Origin: Pedobacter riviphilus
GTDB lineage: Bacteria; Bacteroidota; Bacteroidia; Sphingobacteriales; Sphingobacteriaceae
Direction of reading: 5' to 3'
Length of the DNA: 64,000 bases
Assembly: GCF_014692875.1 (NCBI RefSeq)
Contig: NZ_CP061171.1
Coordinates: 3,596,001 to 3,660,000, forward strand
The notes beneath the pieces were generated by a model. The model saw only the letters and a list, made by a program, of their open reading frames with translations, ran no database searches and was not told where the DNA came from. Within the stretch, counting starts at the first letter, position 1; each line of letters opens with the position of its first letter. Positions 34,747 through 42,407 of the stretch are shown here, in pieces. Made by a program: the position numbers and the translations under genes.

Positions 34747-35511
34747 ATGGAAACAAAAAAAGCCATTATCAGTGTGAAAGACCTGGTAAAAAAATACGAT
34801 GATTTCGTGGCCGTTCAAGGGCTTAGTTTTGAGGTATATGAGCATGAGATTTTCGGTCTGCTTGGCCCTAATGGCGCTGGAAAAACCACGACCCTCGAAA
34901 TTATTGAAACTTTGAGAGCTAAAACATCGGGTGAAATTATTGTAGATGGTTTTTCTGTAGATAAACAACCACAAGACATTAAACAGATTATAGGTGTACA
35001 GCTACAGGCTGCGGGTTATTATCCAAATCTCAACCTGATCGAACTGATCGAACTTTTTGCCGGTCTATATGGCGCCAACATCAAACCCATGGAGATGCTG
35101 GAGAAAGTAAACCTCCAAGATAAAGCCAAAGCTAAATACAAAGCGCTTTCAGGCGGACAAAAGCAGCGTTTTTCTATAGCTACAACACTCATTAACCAAC
35201 CGAAGATTATTTTTTTGGATGAACCTACAACAGGTCTAGATCCACAGGCCCGCAGAAATCTCTGGGACCTGATTACAGAAATCCGCGATGCAGGAACAAC
35301 TGTGGTTATTACCACTCACTATATGGACGAAGCCGAACAGCTTTGTGATCGCGTAGCTTTTGTAGAACGTGGTCAGATTATCGCGCTGGATACTCCTGAT
35401 AATTTAATAGATAAATTAGTGAGCAGCGGTTTTGAACGCAAAAAAGAGGTTAAAAAAGCCAATCTGGAGGATGTTTTCATTAATCTAACAGGTCAGGAAT
35501 GGAGAGAATAA
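34747..35511 (+). CDS. ABC transporter ATP-binding protein (ABC-2 type)
   Basis: A 254-residue nucleotide-binding subunit of an ABC-2 exporter. Walker A is GLLGPNGAGKTT, the signature is LSGGQKQRFSIATTLI, Walker B is IIFLDEPTTGLD, and the H-loop is in TTHYMDEAEQLCDRVAF. It pairs with the permease at 35692, separated by 180 nt. I choose the ATG at 34747 (METKKAIISV), which begins the conserved domain. The longer frame upstream runs through a terminator and is rejected. A TACATTCG box (one mismatch to TAnnTTTG) ends 4 nt before this ATG. The exported substrate is unknown. Confidence 0.93.
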   Translation: METKKAIISVKDLVKKYDDFVAVQGLSFEVYEHEIFGLLGPNGAGKTTTLEIIETLRAKTSGEIIVDGFSVDKQPQDIKQIIGVQLQAAGYYPNLNLIELIELFAGLYGANIKPMEMLEKVNLQDKAKAKYKALSGGQKQRFSIATTLINQPKIIFLDEPTTGLDPQARRNLWDLITEIRDAGTTVVITTHYMDEAEQLCDRVAFVERGQIIALDTPDNLIDKLVSSGFERKKEVKKANLEDVFINLTGQEWRE

Positions 35512-35691
35512 TTTAAATTCTATTTTTTTTGAAAAGCAAGGGCAGCATTCCAATTAATGTTACTCCCGCTTTTCGTTACAATCTTTTTGTAAATCTTATG
35601 AACAGGTAATAAAAACATCTAGAACAAAAAGGATTTACACTACAATCGGGTTTAAGAACATAAAACAGCACAACTATTAATCAAATAGTAA

Positions 35692-36768
35692 ATGAAAAAA
35701 TATAACAACCTTACAGCAACCCTGGCCCTTGCCAAAGCGAGTTTCCGGTCGATTATGCGGAGCCCTTCGGCGGTGGTTTTTACCCTGGCTTTCCCTTTGA
35801 TATTTATCCTCGTTTTTGGCTTTTTGGGTGGCGGTGGAACACGTATCGATGTGGGCGTTACCCCTGGCTCAGACGTTAACAACCCAGTGATGGGCATGCT
35901 AGAAAAAACAGGCATGATCCGTTTGGTAAAAGATAAATCAAAAGCCGAGTTTGATAAATTACTTGAAAAAGGCAACGTTGATGCCATGATTGATGTGCAC
36001 AGAAAAGTAAATTCTGCTGCCTATTCGGTTAATGTAGTTTATACTTCTGCATCGAGAGATAAAGGCGGGATTTTAAAATCAGTTTTAAACAATATCTTTT
36101 ACGATAAAACCTTAAAACCTACAGTAGCAGAAATTAAAGAAAGCACCATTACTGGCCGAGAATATAAAACGATTGATTTTATCCTTCCAGGTCAACTGGG
36201 CTTTTCGCTATTAAGCACAGGCGTTTTCGGAACAGCATTCGTATTCTTAAGTCTTCGCCAAACCCTGGTAATTAAGCGCTTTTTTGCAACTCCGGTAAAG
36301 CGTTCGAGCATTGTAATTGGTGAAGGGGTTGCCCGTATTGGCTTTGCCTTAATTGGTGCGTTATTTATTATTTTAATTGGCCATTTCTTTTTTGGCTTTA
36401 CCCTTGTACATGGTGCACTAACGGTCGTCAATATGCTTATACTGGCCACACTTGGTGTTATCGTATTTATGGGCTTTGGTTTTATTATTTCGGGTATTGC
36501 CAAAAGCGAAAGCATGGTACCTCCAATATCGAACATCGTTACTTTACCACAGTTTTTACTTTCGGGAACATTTTTTTCTATAGAAGCTTTTCCAAGCTGG
36601 TTACAACCCATTAGCCGGGCCTTACCGCTTACCTATTTAAACGATGCCATGCGTAAGGTAGCCTTTGAAGGTTTAGGTTTGTGGGATGTTAAATTCCAGA
36701 TTATGATCCTATTAATTTGGGGTATTGGCATTTACGCAGTAGCGGTAAAAGTATTTAAGTGGGAATAA
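35692..36768 (+). CDS. ABC-2 type transport permease
   Basis: A 358-residue integral membrane subunit of the exporter, with one N-terminal helix (SAVVFTLAFPLIFILVFGFL), a large extracytoplasmic domain of ~130 residues, then five C-terminal helices. The ABC-2 signature region VPPISNIVTLPQFLLSGTFFSIEAFPSWLQPIS is visible before the last helices. It belongs with the ATPase at 34747, making a full two-gene exporter that dimerises. Substrate unknown; drug, lipid or polysaccharide export are all possible. A strong palindromic terminator follows at 36789. Confidence 0.92.
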   Translation: MKKYNNLTATLALAKASFRSIMRSPSAVVFTLAFPLIFILVFGFLGGGGTRIDVGVTPGSDVNNPVMGMLEKTGMIRLVKDKSKAEFDKLLEKGNVDAMIDVHRKVNSAAYSVNVVYTSASRDKGGILKSVLNNIFYDKTLKPTVAEIKESTITGREYKTIDFILPGQLGFSLLSTGVFGTAFVFLSLRQTLVIKRFFATPVKRSSIVIGEGVARIGFALIGALFIILIGHFFFGFTLVHGALTVVNMLILATLGVIVFMGFGFIISGIAKSESMVPPISNIVTLPQFLLSGTFFSIEAFPSWLQPISRALPLTYLNDAMRKVAFEGLGLWDVKFQIMILLIWGIGIYAVAVKVFKWE

Positions 36769-36788
36769 GCACTTTAAAAACATTTTGA

Positions 36789-36819
36789 AATGATAACGTA
36801 TACGTTATCATTTTTTTTT
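36789..36819 (+). terminator. Palindromic terminator after the ABC exporter
   Basis: A perfect palindrome TGATAACGTA/TACGTTATCA (36791-36810) followed by a run of nine Ts (36811-36819). Confidence 0.85.
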
Positions 36820-36872
36820 GGAGAAAAATTTAGTATCGGATATGTTTATTTTTAAGTCTAACCGATAATTAT

Positions 36873-36880
36873 TACCTTTG
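36873..36880 (+). promoter_or_regulatory. TACCTTTG -7 box for the Fic gene
   Basis: Exact TAnnTTTG match, 3 nt (GGA) before the ATG at 36884. The in-frame TTG proposed as an alternative start lies inside the box. Confidence 0.55.
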
Positions 36881-36883
36881 GGA

Positions 36884-37840
36884 ATGTGGGATTTTGATTT
36901 AAGCGATTTAGAAGAGCTATTACCGCAAATAGAAAGGTTATACGAAAAAAAGGCCAAGTTAGAAACTTCAAGGCCATTGCCTAATAGTGCCCTACACCGT
37001 ATCAAAGAAGACCTTACCCTAGAGTGGACTTATAACTCGAACAGCATAGAAGGAAACACCCTAAGCCTGAAAGAAACCCAAATGGTTTTACAAGAAGGCA
37101 TGACCGTTAAAGGCAAATCGTTACGAGAACATTTTGAAGCCTATAATCACGAAAAAGCTATTGATTACCTCTACACCTTAGTTAATAAAAACTATACGCT
37201 CAGAAGTATTGATATTTTATCGCTTCATGGCCTAGTGCTTAGAAGCATTGAAGATGAATATGCGGGCCGTTTAAGAAATGGCGGTGTGCGCATTGTAGGC
37301 GCAAACTTTACACCACCCAATGCCAATAAGGTTTCTGATTTATTAGATCAATTAATCAGCTTTGTAAATGATAACCCATTGGGCTTAAATGATATTCTAT
37401 TATCTAGTATTTTCCATCATAAACTCGTTTGGATCCATCCTTTTTTTGATGGGAATGGGCGTACCGTGAGGCTTGCCATGAATTTACTACTCATGCGAAA
37501 TGGCTTCCCCCCTGCTATTATCCTTAAAAATGACAGAAAGAAATACTACGAAGCACTTAACCAAGCTAATAAAGGCAATTACCATAAACTTTGCTTATTA
37601 ATGTTACAGGCCTTAGAGCGTTCGTTAAATATCTATGTAAATGCATTGCCTGGAAACAATTATGGCGATTATGAACCAATATCAAATATCGTTTCTGAGC
37701 CTGATGTTCCCTATGGCCAAGAGTATGTGAGCCTATTGGCCAGACAGGGCAAAATAGATGCCTACAAAGAAGGCAGAGATTGGCTTACTACAAAGTCTGC
37801 GGTACAAAGCTATATCAAAACACGCAAAAGAAAACGTTAA
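36884..37840 (+). CDS. Fic family protein
   Basis: A 318-residue cytosolic Fic-domain enzyme that probably transfers AMP (or another nucleotide moiety) onto a target protein. The active-site loop HPFFDGNGRTVR is intact, with the catalytic His and the Asn-Gly-Arg that bind the phosphates. A self-inhibition motif of the SxxxEG type is present in NSNSIEGNT near residue 52, placing it with the N-terminally inhibited class II proteins. The C-terminus (LLARQGKIDAYKEGRDWLTT) looks like an excisionase-like DNA-binding helix-turn-helix. No antitoxin gene is adjacent, in line with internal inhibition. The start is the ATG at 36884, 3 nt from the promoter box. Confidence 0.9.
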   Translation: MWDFDLSDLEELLPQIERLYEKKAKLETSRPLPNSALHRIKEDLTLEWTYNSNSIEGNTLSLKETQMVLQEGMTVKGKSLREHFEAYNHEKAIDYLYTLVNKNYTLRSIDILSLHGLVLRSIEDEYAGRLRNGGVRIVGANFTPPNANKVSDLLDQLISFVNDNPLGLNDILLSSIFHHKLVWIHPFFDGNGRTVRLAMNLLLMRNGFPPAIILKNDRKKYYEALNQANKGNYHKLCLLMLQALERSLNIYVNALPGNNYGDYEPISNIVSEPDVPYGQEYVSLLARQGKIDAYKEGRDWLTTKSAVQSYIKTRKRKR

Positions 37841-37894
37841 CCTTTTTTAACTTTTCGGTGGATGGTATTGACGTAATTTTATCGAAAAAATTTA

Positions 37895-38578
37895 ATGAAA
37901 AGTTTGATCATCTTTTGTGGTATTTTACTTATTGCCAATACTTCGGAAGCACAGTTTAAATTCTTGGCAAACAACAGCTCTGACCAATACAAGGCTAAAA
38001 TTTTTGTTGATAAATGTGAAGGGAATGCCTGTAGTGGGAAAGCCACGATTATTATTTACGATATGGCCACAGACAGAGAAATAGATACTTTCCACTCCGA
38101 AGACCTAGATTTTAGCTTAACTGAAACTCAAAATGCTAAACTTGGATGGCTGGAACTTGGCAAATACCAAACACCATTAATTTTTGGCGATTTTAATTTT
38201 GACGGCTTTGAAGATCTTGCCATCAGAAATGGTAATAATGGTGCTTATGCCAGCCCATCATACCAGGTTTATTTATCATCAAAAGAAAACAAATTCCTGC
38301 TTAGCAAGGAACTCACCAAACTGGCCAGCGAAAACCTGGGCATGTTTGATATTGATAAAAAAACAAGGCAAATTGCCATCCATCAAAAAGATGGCTGTTG
38401 TTTTGATAAAACCATCAATTACAAATTTGATGCAAAAAATGCATTATACGAAGACTCATCGGTAATTGAAGATTCGAGCATCGCCGATAACGTTACGGTG
38501 ATTACTCAGAAACTGGTTGATGGAAAAATAAAAAGAACCGTGCAAAAATTCAAGATCAAAGATTATTACAATCAATAA
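37895..38578 (+). CDS. Secreted XAC2610-like hypothetical protein
   Basis: A 227-residue protein with a signal peptide (cleavage near SEAQ, residue ~19). The body resembles the XAC2610-related family, with the FG-GAP-like segment LIFGDFNFDGFEDLAIRNGN that could bind calcium, and a CCFDKTINYKFD segment. Cysteines at KCEGNACSG and GCCF may form disulfides. Probably periplasmic. It lies 54 nt after the Fic gene in the same direction; a shared function is not indicated. Role unknown. Confidence 0.75.
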   Translation: MKSLIIFCGILLIANTSEAQFKFLANNSSDQYKAKIFVDKCEGNACSGKATIIIYDMATDREIDTFHSEDLDFSLTETQNAKLGWLELGKYQTPLIFGDFNFDGFEDLAIRNGNNGAYASPSYQVYLSSKENKFLLSKELTKLASENLGMFDIDKKTRQIAIHQKDGCCFDKTINYKFDAKNALYEDSSVIEDSSIADNVTVITQKLVDGKIKRTVQKFKIKDYYNQ

Positions 38579-38745
38579 TAAGAATTCACCAAGCACAGTT
38601 TAACACGGATTTCTGCCTTCGTTACCTTTTTATTTTAGCCGTAGCGTCTCGATACGACATACCAATAGTTTGTTTTTTTAGTCTTTTAATGGGATCCTAA
38701 GACCAGATTGTGATGTTATTACTGAGGGTCTATATCGCAGGAAAG

Positions 38746-38766
38746 ATGCTGAAATAAATTCAGCAT
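38746..38766. repeat. ATGCTGAA palindrome with CAGCATGACG tail
   Basis: ATGCTGAA (38746-38753) pairs with TTCAGCAT (38759-38766) and is followed by GACGATCG. Part of the 218-nt gap 38579-38796 between convergent genes. Related arms occur near 63530-63612 and at 16870. Confidence 0.7.
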
Positions 38767-38796
38767 GACGATCGCGGTCTATGCAGCTCAATAAAC

Positions 38797-39372
38797 TTAA
38801 AGGGCTGCTTTTACCAAAAATGGCAGTATTTCTTTCTGGAAACTTACAAAGTTTTTACGAACATCCGAATCGCTAACCGAAGTAAATGCAAAAGAAAACA
38901 CAATGCTTTTACTTGCTTTTAATAAAAAGGCCAATCCTTCTCTTCTTGCAGGATTATTCTTAAAGTTATCCAATTGCAGATAGGCGGCTAATAATAAGGC
39001 CTCAAGCTGATCTGATAAATGTTTTAAAAACTCCTGCGAATTTGCATTTTCACGAACAAAATCCCAGCCGATAAATTCGTTACACGCGGTAAATGATAAG
39101 CGGCTTGTTTTCATTACCAGTGCTTTTAAGTGCTCTTCTTCTGAAGTGTAACTTACTTTATTGTGCAATATTTCATAAAGGTTTTGATCCAGGTAATCCA
39201 TCAGGATACCATCTAAAACCTGTTCCTTACTCTCAAAATATTTGTAAATTGTAGCTTTAGCTATACGGGCCTTTTTTGCAATTTCGTTTACACTGGTTTT
39301 ATGGTAACCGTATTTTCTAAATAGTTCTTTGGCAGCCTTTTTTACTGTTTCTTTTATTTTTTCAGCTTCCAT
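38797..39372 (-). CDS. TetR-family transcriptional regulator
   Basis: A 191-residue one-component regulator. The N-terminal helix-turn-helix is clear in FRKYGYHKTSVNEIAKKARIAKATIYKYFESKEQV (residues ~18-52 in sections). The ligand-binding C-terminal half has no recognisable specificity. The ATG at 39372 lies 1 nt after the stop of the Rieske-like lipoprotein gene, which itself overlaps the pheS stop. It is therefore probably the third gene of the pheS transcript, an unusual position for a TetR regulator. Its operator is not evident. Confidence 0.9.
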   Translation of the reverse strand: MEAEKIKETVKKAAKELFRKYGYHKTSVNEIAKKARIAKATIYKYFESKEQVLDGILMDYLDQNLYEILHNKVSYTSEEEHLKALVMKTSRLSFTACNEFIGWDFVRENANSQEFLKHLSDQLEALLLAAYLQLDNFKNNPARREGLAFLLKASKSIVFSFAFTSVSDSDVRKNFVSFQKEILPFLVKAAL

Positions 39373-39373
39373 T

Positions 39374-39784
39374 TTAATTGCTTACGTGTATTAGTGTGTT
39401 GCCTTGCAAAGAAACATTATATGCTTTTAAGCTTCTTTCTGCTGGTGCTTTTTGTGGACTACCATCAAGCAGTAAAAATTTCGCTCCAGAACAAGGGTCA
39501 GTTGCAGTAAAACCACCTTCATCAGGAGTAACCTTGCAAATTTTCTCTGGGTTTACAGTACTGCAGCGATCGAAACAAACATATCCAAAATCAGTTTTTA
39601 CAATAAGTAATCCACCAACTCCTTTATCTGGAACCACCAAAACTGTATTATTAATGGCTTTCAGGCTAAATTCGGTTATGGTTACATTATAATTTACAGC
39701 CACATCAGGAATGTAACCTCCATCTTTACCGCAACCTGTAACAATTAGCAGTACAAACAATATGCTATATAGGTATTTCATCAT
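39374..39784 (-). CDS. Lipoprotein with degenerate Rieske-like fold
   Basis: A 136-residue lipoprotein (ILFVLLIVTGCGKDGG, lipobox Cys at about residue 18). The body follows the Rieske beta-sandwich pattern: strand GYVCFDRCST, then a second site DPCSGAKFLLLDGSPQKAPAERSLKAY and a final strand NTLIHVSN. In real Rieske proteins the ligands are CxH and CxxH; here the His positions are occupied by Asp/Arg and Gly/Ala, so a 2Fe-2S cluster is unlikely. The start overlaps the pheS stop by 1 nt (TAATG). Role unknown; the cluster-less Rieske reading is an inference from pattern. Confidence 0.6.
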   Translation of the reverse strand: MMKYLYSILFVLLIVTGCGKDGGYIPDVAVNYNVTITEFSLKAINNTVLVVPDKGVGGLLIVKTDFGYVCFDRCSTVNPEKICKVTPDEGGFTATDPCSGAKFLLLDGSPQKAPAERSLKAYNVSLQGNTLIHVSN

Positions 39785-40824
39785 TAAATTAAAGCAGATT
39801 TAAATTGCTTTAAGAAACGTGCATCATTCTCAGAGAATAAGCGCAAATCTTTAATTACGTATTTCAGATTGGCAATACGTTCTATTCCCATTCCAAATGC
39901 AAAACCACTATATTTTTTTGAATCAATACCGCAGTTTTCCAAAACATTTGGATCTACCATACCGCAACCCAAAATTTCTACCCAACCACTGTATTTACAA
40001 AACTGGCAGCCAGCACCTTTACAAATGGTACAAGAAATATCCATCTCTGCAGATGGTTCGGTAAAAGGGAAATATGATGGACGGAAACGCACTTTTGTAC
40101 CTTCTCCGTATAACTCCTGAACGAAATAAAACAAGGTCTGCTTTAAATCGGCAAATGAAACATTTTCATCAACATACAAACCTTCCACTTGGTGGAAAAA
40201 GCAGTGGGCACGGGCAGAAATGGCTTCGTTACGGTAAACACGGCCTGGCATAATTGCCCTGAATGGCGGCTGGCCCTGTTCCATCATACGTACCTGTACC
40301 GAAGAAGTATGCGTACGTAAGGCAATATCGCCTTTTTCTCCACCTTTTTTTATGAAGAAAGTATCTTGCATATCTCTTGCAGGATGCTCTTCAGGGAAGT
40401 TTAGTGCCGAAAAGTTATGCCAATCATCTTCAATTTCAGGACCTTCAGCTACGGTAAAACCTAGTTTAGCAAAAATCTCTACGATTTCTCTCCGTACTAA
40501 GGCTAAAGGATGGCGTGAGCCAATCTCGAAACCTTCGCCAGGTAAAGTTAAATCTTGTTGCGTGTTTTCAGTTTTTGCTTCAGAATTTTCAGTAGATTCT
40601 TTTAAGGTGAGGTATTTTGATTCAGCAAGTTGCTTAAACTCATTTAAAACCTTACCTAACGACCTTTTTTCTTCAACAGAAACCGATTTGAATTCGTCGA
40701 AAATTTCTTTGATTATACCTTTGCTCCCTAAATATTTAATACGGAATTGCTCTAACTCGTCTGCTTTTTCAGTTACGAAAGCATTAATTTTATCGGTATA
40801 CTGTGCTATTTTATCCTGTAACAT
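39784..40824 (-). CDS. pheS: Phenylalanyl-tRNA synthetase alpha subunit
   Basis: The catalytic alpha subunit of the tetrameric class II synthetase that charges tRNA-Phe. It is 346 residues. The N-terminal coiled coil (LEQFRIKYLGSKGIIKEIFD) binds tRNA. The catalytic core shows motif 2 (FRAIMPGRVYRNEAISARAH) and motif 3 (GFAFGMGIERIANLKY). A Cys-rich segment CTICKGAGCQFCKYSGW looks like a zinc knuckle, common in this branch. The ATG at 40824 is 5 nt after a TATATTTG box. pheT is not adjacent. The Rieske-like and TetR genes follow without gaps. Confidence 0.97.
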   Translation of the reverse strand: MLQDKIAQYTDKINAFVTEKADELEQFRIKYLGSKGIIKEIFDEFKSVSVEEKRSLGKVLNEFKQLAESKYLTLKESTENSEAKTENTQQDLTLPGEGFEIGSRHPLALVRREIVEIFAKLGFTVAEGPEIEDDWHNFSALNFPEEHPARDMQDTFFIKKGGEKGDIALRTHTSSVQVRMMEQGQPPFRAIMPGRVYRNEAISARAHCFFHQVEGLYVDENVSFADLKQTLFYFVQELYGEGTKVRFRPSYFPFTEPSAEMDISCTICKGAGCQFCKYSGWVEILGCGMVDPNVLENCGIDSKKYSGFAFGMGIERIANLKYVIKDLRLFSENDARFLKQFKSALI

Positions 40825-40829
40825 GGCTT

Positions 40830-40837
40830 CAAATATA
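40830..40837 (-). promoter_or_regulatory. TATATTTG -7 box for pheS
   Basis: Minus strand TATATTTG, matching TAnnTTTG, 5 nt before the pheS ATG. Confidence 0.5.
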
Positions 40838-40920
40838 CGGCAAATTATCCAATAATTTTAGGGTTGGTGAGTTCAAATAATCTGTTTACAATACCATTAT
40901 AAAAGAAAATGAACCCATAA

Positions 40921-40952
40921 ACAACAAAAGCCGCTTAAGCGGCTTTTGTTGT
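40921..40952 (-). terminator. Perfect 32-nt palindrome between kbl and pheS
   Basis: ACAACAAAAGCCGCTT (40921-40936) and its reverse complement AAGCGGCTTTTGTTGT (40937-40952) form a loop-less perfect inverted repeat with TTTT in both arms. It lies 20 nt after the kbl stop and probably terminates kbl. Confidence 0.75.
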
Positions 40953-40971
40953 AATCGTAAATCTATGGGTT

Positions 40972-42159
40972 TTAAATTACCCCCAATTCTTTACCTACTT
41001 TGGTAAATGCGGCAATCGCTTTATCTAAGTGATGTTGCTCATGTCCGGCTGATAACTGCACACGAATTCTCGCTTTGCCCTGTGGCACAACTGGATAAAA
41101 GAACCCGATTACATAAATACCCTCTTCTAACATTTTAGCAGCGAACTGCTGTGCAATTTTAGCATCATACAACATTACTGGAACAATTGGATGGAAACCT
41201 GGTTTAATATCGAAACCAGCCTCGGTCATTTTTTCACGGAAATATTTGGTATTGTTTTCCAATTTATCTCTTAACGATGTGGTTTCGCTTAACATATCCA
41301 ATACCGCAATAGATGCACCTGCAATTGCTGGCGCTAAGGTATTAGAGAATAAATATGGACGTGAACGTTGGCGTAACATATCGATAATTTCTTTTTTGCC
41401 AGAGGTAAAACCACCAGATGCACCACCTAAAGCTTTACCCAAAGTACCGGTAATAATATCGATACGGTCGATCACATTGAAATGCTCGTGTGTTCCGCGG
41501 CCATTTTTACCGATAAAACCTGTACAATGCGATTCATCGATCATAATCAAGGCTTCGTATTTATCAGCCAGATCTGCAATTTTATCCAGCGGAGCAACCG
41601 ACCCATCCATAGAGAAAGCACCATCAGTAACAATAATTCTATGTCTGCAATCTTTGGCAGCAATTAACTGTTTTTCCAGATCTTCCATATCTGCATTTTT
41701 ATAACGGAAACGTTGTGCTTTACACAATCTAACACCGTCGATAATTGATGCGTGATTTAACTCATCAGAAATAATAGCATCTTCTGCATTAAACAATGGT
41801 TCGAAAACCCCACCATTTGCATCAAATGCGGCAGCATATAAAATGGTATCCTCCGTACCTAAAAATTTAGAAATCTTAGCTTCCAGTTCTTTGTGCACAT
41901 CTTGTGTTCCACAGATAAAACGCACTGAAGACATTCCATAGCCATGATCGTCGATTGCTTTCTTAGCTGCTTCTATCACTTTTGGATGAGAAGAAAGACC
42001 TAAATAATTATTTGCACAAAAGTTGACTACTTCAGCACCACCACTTACTTTAATGTCGGCACCCTGAGGTGTAATAATTATACGTTCGCGTTTAAATAAT
42101 CCAGCGTTTTCGATTTCTTCAAGTTCTTTTTGAAGAACAGGTTGTAATGTTTTATACAT
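40972..42159 (-). CDS. kbl: Glycine C-acetyltransferase (2-amino-3-ketobutyrate CoA ligase)
   Basis: A PLP enzyme that splits 2-amino-3-oxobutanoate with CoA into glycine and acetyl-CoA in threonine degradation. It is 395 residues. It matches E. coli Kbl closely by eye: [37 protein letters not shown], the PLP Lys in [15 protein letters not shown] and [18 protein letters not shown]. The related serine palmitoyltransferase of Sphingobacteria is a paralogue; these Kbl-specific blocks argue against it. tdh is not adjacent. The ATG at 42159 follows a TAACTTTG box by 28 nt. Confidence 0.95.
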   Translation of the reverse strand: MYKTLQPVLQKELEEIENAGLFKRERIIITPQGADIKVSGGAEVVNFCANNYLGLSSHPKVIEAAKKAIDDHGYGMSSVRFICGTQDVHKELEAKISKFLGTEDTILYAAAFDANGGVFEPLFNAEDAIISDELNHASIIDGVRLCKAQRFRYKNADMEDLEKQLIAAKDCRHRIIVTDGAFSMDGSVAPLDKIADLADKYEALIMIDESHCTGFIGKNGRGTHEHFNVIDRIDIITGTLGKALGGASGGFTSGKKEIIDMLRQRSRPYLFSNTLAPAIAGASIAVLDMLSETTSLRDKLENNTKYFREKMTEAGFDIKPGFHPIVPVMLYDAKIAQQFAAKMLEEGIYVIGFFYPVVPQGKARIRVQLSAGHEQHHLDKAIAAFTKVGKELGVI

Positions 42160-42187
42160 GGCCTTTTTATATGGTTGATTTTGGGTC

Positions 42188-42195
42188 CAAAGTTA
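42188..42195 (-). promoter_or_regulatory. TAACTTTG -7 box for kbl
   Basis: Minus strand TAACTTTG, 28 nt before the kbl ATG. Confidence 0.45.
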
Positions 42196-42407
42196 TAAAA
42201 AAAAGTCTTTTCAGACCTAAAAACGCAATTTCCATCATAAACCTTACAGACAAACGTTTGATCGGCAAACTAATTGATGTTATGCATTTTATTATTATTA
42301 TAAAACATTGTACCATCACTATTTTTTTTCGATCTTAACAAACTTTAACATGTAACTATGTGTATAGTGTTAAAAGATATTCGATATTTAGAGCATACTA
42401 ATTAATT

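Noticed and set aside
40972..42159. Serine palmitoyltransferase for sphingolipid synthesis
   Set aside because: Sequence blocks match glycine C-acetyltransferase (Kbl) almost along the whole length, although the two enzymes are paralogues and this phylum makes sphingolipids.
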